A DNA stretch of 9,224 nt, from the NCBI GenBank assembly GCA_021850555.1, contig JAJZLX010000557.1, forward strand, positions 1-9,224, in the 5' to 3' direction. Below are positions 1-5,146 of the stretch, piece after piece. How positions within the stretch are numbered: position 1 is the first letter of the stretch; each line of letters begins with the position of its first letter. This stretch comes from Pseudomonadota bacterium. GTDB taxonomy: Bacteria > Pseudomonadota > Gammaproteobacteria > Steroidobacterales > Steroidobacteraceae. The notes under the pieces are model-generated. The model was not told where the DNA came from. It saw only the letters and a list, made by a program, of their open reading frames with translations, and did not search any database. The translations under genes and the position numbers were made by a program.

Positions 1-101
1 GTACCTGCGGCTGAAGGTCCTGACTTGTACTCTGCCGAAACATTAGTTGACGGTTGATCGCAAAATGATCAATTTTCACCCACAGAAATTGGAGAAGAGC
101 C
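1..101 (+). mobile_element. Right end of an ISL3-like insertion sequence, inserted in cas1
   Basis: Cas1 similarity read on the minus strand stops abruptly at about position 101. The sequence beyond is AT-richer than the rest of the window and shows no Cas1 match in any minus frame: one frame is open without similarity and the other two hit stops quickly. Read inward from 101 on the minus strand the end is GGCTCTTCTCCAATTTC, which resembles the GG-TCTT type terminal repeats of the ISL3 family as I recall them. A short reading frame at 2-46 looks like a transposase tail, which would make this the right (3') end of the element. ISL3 elements usually duplicate 8 bp of target, so GAGGTTCC (102-109) would be the expected duplication. 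The other end lies outside the window, so family and boundary are inference. Confidence 0.5.
2..46 (+). CDS. Transposase C-terminal tail (partial, ISL3-like)
   Basis: An open frame enters from the left edge and ends with TAG at 44-46, encoding YLRLKVLTCTLPKH. Several ISL3-family transposases end in a similar Y-F/L-x-L-K-(I/V)-L motif followed by a few residues, and the stop lies about 55 bases from the proposed element end, a normal distance. Only 14 residues are visible, so the match is weak on its own. It is supported by the sharp break in cas1 at position 101 and the IS-like terminal sequence. The rest of the transposase, with its catalytic DDE residues, would be to the left. Confidence 0.4.
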   Translation, partial: YLRLKVLTCTLPKH

Positions 102-292
102 GAGGTTCCCTTGCCGAGCAGAATGAATGCTGTGTTTTTATCAGGAATTGCAACGAACTGATCAAGCCCGTCGCGTGCCTCGGTCATATAGACGACGCGC
201 TGATCGCGCTGCATGAGGCGAACGTGCTCGAGATAGAACACGTTCGCCCGTTTTGACATCATGACGGCCTGCGGCCGTAGCTCAGGCTTCAT
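102..292 (-). pseudogene. cas1: Cas1 (type I-F), 5' fragment interrupted by an IS
   Basis: Cas1 is the metal-dependent integrase that, with Cas2, inserts new spacers into CRISPR arrays. The frame starts at ATG 292-290, overlapping the cas6f TGA as ATGA, so it is translationally coupled to the Cascade operon. It encodes about 63 residues typical of the I-F Cas1 N-terminus: SKRANVFYLEHVRL (residues 13-26, compare SKRANLYYLQHCRV in Pseudomonas Csy-type Cas1) and AIPDKNTAFILLGKGTS (48-64). Similarity then ends; after GTS one expects I-T-x-A-A, but the frame runs into the insertion sequence and stays open to the window edge. All catalytic Glu/His/Asp residues lie in the missing C-terminal two thirds. 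A Cas1 directly downstream of cas6f is unusual, since I-F cas1 normally precedes cas2/3. A read-through product would be a short hybrid with no active site. Confidence 0.8.
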
Positions 293-870
293 GACAATGT
301 GTTGATTACGGGCAGTGCAACGATCTGCGATGTGCGGGAGAGGCCGTAGCCGTTAGGAGCGCCAGTCTCGGTGCCACTGGCTGCGATGCGCTCAACAACT
401 AGGCGAAATGCGCGTCCGCTGGATGAGCGCATACTCACGAACGGCAGGTGCTGCTGTTGGGCAATCCTGCGTCGAAGAGCCTGCTGACGGAGCTCCTGAG
501 CGCGTTCGAGCTCGACGTTCTTGCGAACTTTCGAGGGTCCTGAGGGGATGCGGTGCATCAGGAATGCCTCGAAGGTTTGCGGGGCGTGAACCTTGCGGAT
601 CCGCGATCCTTCAGCGAGGTCCGCGGCTTGGGGCGCCCTCTCAAGGGCATCGTAGAGGGATTCTGCATGAGAGCTGGTGGGCGTGAACAGCCGCAGTGTC
701 TCCCCGAACCCAAAGCCGCCTTGCATCCAGAGGGGAAATGAGACGGCGAAGGGGACTGCAGTTCGGGCGCCTGCCGAGTGCACAAGATGCCACAGTCGTG
801 CGAGACGTTCCCATGCCGGAATGTCTGGATCGCGGCGCAGCCGCAAGTCGAAGTACGTTTCGAGTGGCAT
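289..870 (-). CDS. cas6f: Cas6f (Csy4), CRISPR RNA endoribonuclease
   Basis: Cas6f cleaves the repeat hairpin of the pre-crRNA and stays bound to the 3' stem-loop as the head of the type I-F Cascade complex. At 193 residues it matches the usual ~187. The N-terminus YFDLRLRRDPDIP (6-18) corresponds to YLDIRLRPDPEFP in Pseudomonas Csy4. His31 aligns with catalytic His29, Ser149 in LPFVSMRSSS (142-151) with Ser148, Phe155 in AFRL with Phe155, and Tyr175 in the YGLS motif with Tyr176. An arginine-rich segment at 115-135 matches the helix that binds the hairpin. The alignment is from memory of the Pseudomonas protein. The gene starts 2 bp after cas7f ends and overlaps the cas1 start by 4 bp, so it is in the middle of one transcript. 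Confidence 0.95.
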   Translation of the reverse strand: MPLETYFDLRLRRDPDIPAWERLARLWHLVHSAGARTAVPFAVSFPLWMQGGFGFGETLRLFTPTSSHAESLYDALERAPQAADLAEGSRIRKVHAPQTFEAFLMHRIPSGPSKVRKNVELERAQELRQQALRRRIAQQQHLPFVSMRSSSGRAFRLVVERIAASGTETGAPNGYGLSRTSQIVALPVINTLS

Positions 871-872
871 GG

Positions 873-1949
873 TCAGGCCGCCTCTTTATTTTTGCCTCTT
901 TCAGCGCTTTCGGAGAACACCCCTCCGCGCACGAGCAGCGCGATGAGATAGGCCGCGCGCGGATCGAACCCGTCCCCGGGGTGCATCTCATCGACGAGGG
1001 TGAGCAGCTTCATGGCACCCGATGCCTTGTCGTCTCGGAACAGGACGTTTTTCTCGAGGCTCGCGCCGTTCGGCTCGATCGCGATCGGGGTGCCGTCGCA
1101 CCCGGGATACCACGTATCGATCGTTCGGATTGCATTGCCGATCTTCTGGTCGCGCAGTGCCGCCCGGCCCATGTCGATCATATCGGCGCAGAATTCCCCG
1201 GCTTGATCGCTATCCTTGCGCGCGGTGCCCATGATCGCGAGCATGTCGCGGCGGGCGATCATGTCCACTTTGTAGAGCGAGCGGGCAAACCCCGGTGGTT
1301 TGTTCGTAACCATGTTCTGCGAGGGGAACACCTCGACCTCGCCTTTGAACCCGAACATGACGCGACCTGTGACGGCCACTGCGCTGTGCGCCTCGCCGAG
1401 CAGTCCGGTCGCGAGGACATCGGCGGCCAATGTGTTTTCGTGCTCAGTGTAGTCCTCGAAGTCTCGCGTGCGCGACCCGGAGCCCGTGAACGTCTTTCCC
1501 GCCGCTCTGGCCTCGACAGTGGTGTCCCCGAGGACGCGATTGCGCCACAACCAGCGTCCGTTCAGGATGTTGCGGGCGTAGCGCCGGCATACCTCATCGA
1601 ATTCGAGTACGTCGCGGACGAAGTAGCGCTTGATAAACCCTTCGAGTGCCGCTCGATAGGCGGGGTCGGAGCAGGAGAACAGTAAGTCCGCGGCGGGGAT
1701 AGTGCGCAGCGAGAACTCGACTGCAAGGCCGATAGCGTTCTGCGAGGTCTTGGCACTCTCGGTGCGCTGAATGTTCGCTGCTTCCCCGTTCTTCGGGTGG
1801 CTGTTGATTCCGCGGATGCCATGACGCACCACCCGGATCTTCTCGAGGTGCTCCTTCCCCTGGGGGTCTTCAACGATGCTCGAGAACAGCCCGTCGGTGA
1901 CGATGGTTCCGCGTTGAACAGAGAGTACGTTTGGAAGCTTTGTCGACAT
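873..1949 (-). CDS. cas7f: Cas7f (Csy3), Cascade backbone subunit
   Basis: Cas7f is the repeated backbone protein (six copies in the I-F complex) that coats the crRNA spacer. The 358-residue product shows the family blocks in order: RRYARNILNGRWLWRNRV (122-139), EVFPSQ (206-211), SLYKV (224-228), QKIGNAIRTIDTWYP (268-282), PIAIEPNG (288-295) and LLVRGGVF (338-345). All match Pseudomonas Csy3 closely. It is somewhat longer than the Pseudomonas protein (about 340); I see roughly 30 extra residues at about 230-265 between SLYKV and QKIGN. The start is supported by a strong AAGGAG ribosome binding site 6 bases upstream. It lies 25 bp after cas5f and 2 bp before cas6f, within the minus-strand Cascade operon. 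Confidence 0.96.
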   Translation of the reverse strand: MSTKLPNVLSVQRGTIVTDGLFSSIVEDPQGKEHLEKIRVVRHGIRGINSHPKNGEAANIQRTESAKTSQNAIGLAVEFSLRTIPAADLLFSCSDPAYRAALEGFIKRYFVRDVLEFDEVCRRYARNILNGRWLWRNRVLGDTTVEARAAGKTFTGSGSRTRDFEDYTEHENTLAADVLATGLLGEAHSAVAVTGRVMFGFKGEVEVFPSQNMVTNKPPGFARSLYKVDMIARRDMLAIMGTARKDSDQAGEFCADMIDMGRAALRDQKIGNAIRTIDTWYPGCDGTPIAIEPNGASLEKNVLFRDDKASGAMKLLTLVDEMHPGDGFDPRAAYLIALLVRGGVFSESAERGKNKEAA

Positions 1950-1955
1950 GGGTGG

Positions 1956-1961
1956 CTCCTT
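1956..1961 (-). promoter_or_regulatory. Strong ribosome binding site for cas7f
   Basis: The minus strand reads AAGGAG-CCACCC-ATG, a near-perfect Shine-Dalgarno at ideal spacing in the only clear gap of the Cascade operon. Cas7f is the subunit needed in highest copy number, so a strong independent site there fits the stoichiometry; that link is inference. Confidence 0.7.
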
Positions 1962-1974
1962 GTGCCCCGCAAAT

Positions 1975-2808
1975 TCAAGAGTTCAGGTTTGGCTGAAGCG
2001 AGATGCCGCGCCGATTGGTGATGAGAAACTGGTCGGCGTCCCAGCCGTAACGCCAGAGATCCTCCGGGGAGAGTGCGCGTTTCGGGCTACGGGCGGCGGT
2101 GGCCGGCACGTAGCGGATGAGGCCGATCATTGGTTCGGCGAAGGCGTGGTGGCGCCCGTCCCGTGCGGCGCGGCGCTTTCGCGGCGGCTCGAGCAGCGCG
2201 TATCCGAGATTCGCCGGCACGATCCAGCCGTTGTCCCGACTGCGCACGGCATCGAGTGCTGCACTCAGCGGATCGACGGCATCGGTAAGTAGGTCCGTGG
2301 CGTCTTCGATCCAAAATCCGTTGCGCAGCGTGTGCGTTATCGCGTCATCCCATGTTGAATGGGTGCTGACGTGAACGGAGCGTATGGGACCGCCCGCCAA
2401 GCGCATGCGCAGCAGCGTCTCTCGCACCTGCTCGTGAGCGCTGATGCTGCGCTCGCACTGAAGAAGCAGTGTCCATTCGATGTCTGCGAGTGCCATTGGC
2501 TGCATTGCATTTTGCTGCGGTCCGGCCCCGCTGCCGGAGGCGATGTCGTGCTTGTCGAAGAGGCACGCGCCGCGGCGCTGAACGAGCGCGCGTTCGAGGT
2601 AGCCTTTTTGGTTATCGAGGTGCTCGATCCAGGGGACGGCGTGCTGATGGACGAGACCGACGCCTTGGATGCCGAGGGGCTGCGCGAGCTTGTGATCGAG
2701 CGCGTGCGCCATGAGCAGTGCGGGCATCACGGGTGCGGGGGAGAGTAGCCCCAGGCTCTGCAGCATGTTCGTCTGGGAGGCCTTCAGATCGATGAGCAAG
2801 TAATTCAT
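1975..2808 (-). CDS. cas5f: Cas5f (Csy2), crRNA 5'-handle binding subunit
   Basis: Cas5f forms the tail of I-F Cascade with Cas8f and holds the crRNA 5' handle. The 277-residue product is shorter than typical Csy2 (about 300-330) and rather divergent, but key blocks remain: RMRLAGG (134-140, compare AMRLAGGSI), GWIVPANLGYALLEP (194-208, compare GWLVPIPAGYNALSP), EPMIGLIRYVP (225-235, compare ENLFGLGEWLSP) and LWRYGWD (251-257). Its start overlaps the cas8f stop by 4 bp (ATGA), so translation is coupled, which suits two proteins that form a heterodimer. The order 8f-5f-7f-6f supports the assignment independently. The comparisons are with Pseudomonas Csy2 as remembered. Confidence 0.92.
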   Translation of the reverse strand: MNYLLIDLKASQTNMLQSLGLLSPAPVMPALLMAHALDHKLAQPLGIQGVGLVHQHAVPWIEHLDNQKGYLERALVQRRGACLFDKHDIASGSGAGPQQNAMQPMALADIEWTLLLQCERSISAHEQVRETLLRMRLAGGPIRSVHVSTHSTWDDAITHTLRNGFWIEDATDLLTDAVDPLSAALDAVRSRDNGWIVPANLGYALLEPPRKRRAARDGRHHAFAEPMIGLIRYVPATAARSPKRALSPEDLWRYGWDADQFLITNRRGISLQPNLNS

Positions 2809-4205
2809 AGGCGCTCCAGTGCTTGCTCGATGGCGCGAGTGACACGCTCTCGGTGGATTTCGCGCATCAGTGCATCCGTACCCTCTGTCCTGCGCGCGCG
2901 CGCGCGGAGCGTTCGTACGATCAGCCGAGCGAGTTCCGAGCGGTATTCGGCGCCGAAGCTCTGGCGAAGGATGGCCATATCGATGGCGGTGAGTTCGCCG
3001 GCGCGCTTGCGGCGCAGCAGGGACTCATCAATGGGAACCTGCTCCTGGTCCTCTGGAAATGAGCCCTGTTCGATGTCCTGCGCCAGATCGGTGGCTTGTC
3101 GATGGCAGCTGCGCGCGAGACTCGCCAGTGCGCCTGTTGCTTGGACGTCCACGGCGAGAAGTGAGGCCGAATCCCCGAGGGTGGGCGAGTGTGCGAGGCG
3201 CTCGATCTGCGCGGCAGCAGCATCGACATCCGAGGATTGCATCTGCGGGGTCCAGCCTCGGTAGACGAATCGAAAGAGGGCCTGGATGTTCTCGTGAGTT
3301 TGCGGAACGGGGAAAAACAGCTGAGTTTGGATTGCGGATGCGGGCAACCGCGTTGTATTTCGCACGATCGCGCCGCCAATGGGCAGCTCGACCGTTTCGA
3401 GTCTGCGTTGCGCAGGCGTGGCTTCTGGTGTGGTGGTAGGAGCCGCAGTGCGGCGTGTATTCCAGAGCGCTGCGAGCCCCGCTGAGGGTAAGGGGCTGAC
3501 TGCAATGTATTGCCCGTTGCTCGGCAGCAGTATCTGCCGCAAGCGGTGATCGACCGCGTCGACGATGCCGGCGGTTGCTGCTTGTTCGAATGCTTGTGCC
3601 GCCCCCTGTCGGATTGCTTCGATATGCTCGGTAGGAAGGGCGGAGTCGGCGATCTCGGAGTCCCCCTCGAGAATCACTGCGATGCGCTGATAGGTGCCGC
3701 TGTTATCGAGGCGGCTCTGGTCGAGGGGTATGCGGATGCCGGCGCGCGCGAGCGCGCGGCTGGTCACGTGTGGCTGGCTGCTCGGGCGAGCGGAGGCGAG
3801 CAGCGCGGCGTGCTGCGCGTTCGAGTTGATGAGTTTGCCGGAGAAGTGGGCCCCGAAGCGCAACACCGTGGTGCGCGCGAGTTCTCGCATCTGATCGGTG
3901 GGAGTGCGTGCCGCTTCTGCGCGTACGGCCTCAATACAGGCATCGAGGTAGGCCGCGGCGCTCGGCTCATCACCCTCTGGTGGCGGCGGGGCGGTCTGCA
4001 TGAACTGCTCTTGCAGCCCATAGAGCTTCAATACGAAATCCATTCGCGGCTCGTTGGCGGCGCACAGCGCGCAGAAGGCGCGCTCATCATCGGACTTGCG
4101 CAGTTTCTCCAAGGGAACGGCAACGCTGCGGCGTGCACCCCCTTTGCACAACGCCAGCAGGTGCTGGTGCTTTGCGCGCAATCGCTCGAAGTCTTCGGTC
4201 TGCAT
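2805..4205 (-). CDS. cas8f: Cas8f (Csy1), large subunit of type I-F Cascade
   Basis: In I-F systems Cas8f recognises the PAM, pairs with Cas5f and helps recruit Cas2/3. The 466-residue protein is of normal length (Pseudomonas Csy1 is 434), yet the sequence is divergent and position in the operon carries much of the call. Recognisable pieces are the block HRLRQILLPSNGQYIAVSPL (220-239), resembling the family's K/R-QVYFPV-x-YHLLS region, and a GG-x(4)-N-x(3)-L segment (277-286) leading to QLFFPVP (295-301), matching the GGxxPQN...LFFPxPP signature of I-F large subunits. The C-terminal ~140 residues are predicted mainly helical, as in the Csy1 helical bundle. It is the first gene of the minus-strand operon. 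A TCCTT on the plus strand (4217-4221, AAGGA on the coding strand) lies 11 bases before the ATG. Confidence 0.85.
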   Translation of the reverse strand: MQTEDFERLRAKHQHLLALCKGGARRSVAVPLEKLRKSDDERAFCALCAANEPRMDFVLKLYGLQEQFMQTAPPPPEGDEPSAAAYLDACIEAVRAEAARTPTDQMRELARTTVLRFGAHFSGKLINSNAQHAALLASARPSSQPHVTSRALARAGIRIPLDQSRLDNSGTYQRIAVILEGDSEIADSALPTEHIEAIRQGAAQAFEQAATAGIVDAVDHRLRQILLPSNGQYIAVSPLPSAGLAALWNTRRTAAPTTTPEATPAQRRLETVELPIGGAIVRNTTRLPASAIQTQLFFPVPQTHENIQALFRFVYRGWTPQMQSSDVDAAAAQIERLAHSPTLGDSASLLAVDVQATGALASLARSCHRQATDLAQDIEQGSFPEDQEQVPIDESLLRRKRAGELTAIDMAILRQSFGAEYRSELARLIVRTLRARARRTEGTDALMREIHRERVTRAIEQALERL

Positions 4206-4276
4206 GGGCCGCTGAATCCTTATGGTTCTCAGTACAGCATATCCTTGCCGACAGAGAAAATCAACCTAAAGAAATT

Positions 4277-4305
4277 ATTATAAAATAAGAGACAGTTAAT
4301 ATCAG
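4277..4305 (-). promoter_or_regulatory. Probable sigma70 promoter for the cas8f-cas5f-cas7f-cas6f-cas1 operon
   Basis: The minus strand has CTGATA (4305-4300, 4 of 6 to TTGACA), a 17-base spacer, and a perfect TATAAT (4282-4277). Transcription would start near 4270, leaving a leader of about 65 bases before the cas8f ATG. The -35 box lies only a few bases from the inverted repeat at 4309-4327, so a repressor bound there could interfere with this promoter. Confidence 0.55.
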
Positions 4306-4308
4306 AAG

Positions 4309-4327
4309 TATTAGATATCGGATAATA
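4309..4327. promoter_or_regulatory. Inverted repeat, candidate operator for the WYL regulator
   Basis: TATTA (4309-4313) and TAATA (4323-4327) are inverted arms separated by 9 bases that include the palindrome GATATC (4314-4319). A second overlapping pair, ATATC (4299-4303) and GATAT (4314-4318), has a 10-base spacer. CapW/BrxR-type regulators are known to bind inverted repeats in their own promoters, and this site sits 8 bp before the regulator's start codon. Short AT-rich arms occur easily by chance in such DNA, so the call is tentative. Confidence 0.35.
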
Positions 4328-4334
4328 TAAACAT

Positions 4335-5144
4335 ATGGACGACACTATATTTGTTCTCCGGCGAGCTTGGCTCGTAGGCCGCTGCCGCCGCGCTGACGTG
4401 GACCGAGCCTTCGGCACCGACCGGTCGCCGAACAGAGCGTCGAAAATCCTCCAACGGGCGGTGAGCCAATGGAGCCATGAGCTGTACCGATCGCCGAGGA
4501 TCGGGGTTTTCCCGAACCGCCGGATTCCGGTGCCAGATCTCGTTCGCGCAGAGACGATCCTCGGATTACTCGCGAGCGGCGCCTCACCACAAGAGAGCGG
4601 ACTGTTCCCCGATGACGGCGTGCCGATTCTCAGGCCCCATCCGCCGCCGGCCCGCGCCGGGACCGCCGCGGCAACCCGGGCCGTACTCGATGCGGCTGTG
4701 CGCGGCGCACCGGTTGAGATCCTCTACGTGGGCCTGCGTCGCGGGGAATCGGCTCGGTGGCGCACGGTGTGGCCGCGGGCGCTCGAGTTCACCGGTATGT
4801 TCTGGCGGATTCATGCTCAGGACCTCGAGGACGCTCAGGCTCACCATCCGATCAAGACGTTCGTGCTCGCGCGGGTTCTTGATGCGCGCCCTGCGACAGA
4901 CTGTCGCGAGCCTGCGGGGTTTGTACCGCGCGCTCTGGTTCGGGATCGGCGGCGGCTGCGGGTGCATCTGAGCGATGCGCTCACCGCAGACCAGGCTACA
5001 GCCGTACGCAATCAGCTCGATATTCAGGACGGTGTGATGACATGGCCTGATCATGCGCTGCACACGTTCAGACGCGAATTCACCGCGCTGGCCGTGCCGG
5101 GGGATATCGTCTGGCCGGTGATCACGCGGCTCGAAGAGGACTGA
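4335..5144 (+). CDS. WYL-domain transcriptional regulator, CapW/BrxR-like
   Basis: A 269-residue protein with the three-part architecture of the defence-associated regulators CapW (CBASS) and BrxR (BREX). Residues 5-75 form a winged helix-turn-helix region with LVGRCRRADVDRAFGTDRS (13-31) followed by an ASK-xL segment. Residues 124-186 form the WYL domain: VEILYVGLR, then WPRAL (146-150), FWRIHAQD (156-163, where W157-R158-I159 occupies the WYL/WHV position) and FVLARV (176-181). Residues 195-258 resemble the C-terminal WCX dimerisation region, with LTADQATAVRNQLDIQDG. WYL domains bind nucleic acid or nucleotide ligands, and CapW and BrxR repress defence operons. The gene ends 2 bp before cas2/3, so the two are co-transcribed. 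It likely controls its own operon and perhaps the divergent Cascade operon. The direction of regulation is inferred; WYL proteins can also activate. Confidence 0.85.
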   Translation: MDDTIFVLRRAWLVGRCRRADVDRAFGTDRSPNRASKILQRAVSQWSHELYRSPRIGVFPNRRIPVPDLVRAETILGLLASGASPQESGLFPDDGVPILRPHPPPARAGTAAATRAVLDAAVRGAPVEILYVGLRRGESARWRTVWPRALEFTGMFWRIHAQDLEDAQAHHPIKTFVLARVLDARPATDCREPAGFVPRALVRDRRRLRVHLSDALTADQATAVRNQLDIQDGVMTWPDHALHTFRREFTALAVPGDIVWPVITRLEED

Positions 5145-5146
5145 CC

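Larger units (their letters stand above)
4206..4334. promoter_or_regulatory. Divergent intergenic control region, Cascade operon / WYL-cas2/3 operon
   Basis: This 129-bp gap separates the two back-to-back operons and is strikingly AT-rich compared with the flanking genes, as expected for a promoter region. It contains a sigma70-like promoter facing cas8f and short inverted repeats near the WYL gene start. I see no clear Shine-Dalgarno before the WYL start at 4335; the sequence there is ATATAAACAT-ATG, so that gene may be weakly translated or leaderless. Confidence 0.75.

Noticed and set aside
47..256. 69-codon plus-strand frame at the left edge
   Set aside because: It crosses the IS/cas1 boundary and lies opposite conserved Cas1 N-terminal codons, so it is a chance frame.
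696..1685. 329-codon plus-strand frame opposite cas7f and cas6f
   Set aside because: It mirrors two well-supported minus-strand genes and its translation resembles no family.
2890..2910. GCGCGCGCGCG simple repeat inside cas8f
   Set aside because: It is in frame, encodes an Arg/Ala-rich segment, and is expected in GC-rich coding DNA.
289..4205. Tn7-like (I-F3) transposon-encoded CRISPR system
   Set aside because: I-F3 lacks cas3 and has a fused cas8/5 with tniQ; here cas8f and cas5f are separate, cas2/3 is present and no tniQ or tns genes are seen.
3510..4283. 257-codon plus-strand frame opposite cas8f
   Set aside because: Shadow of cas8f, running through the divergent promoter; no ribosome binding site and no similarity.
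4335..5144. Cas1 in the slot before cas2/3
   Set aside because: That is the usual place for I-F cas1, but this protein has winged HTH and WYL features and none of the Cas1 motifs; the real cas1 fragment is at 102-292.
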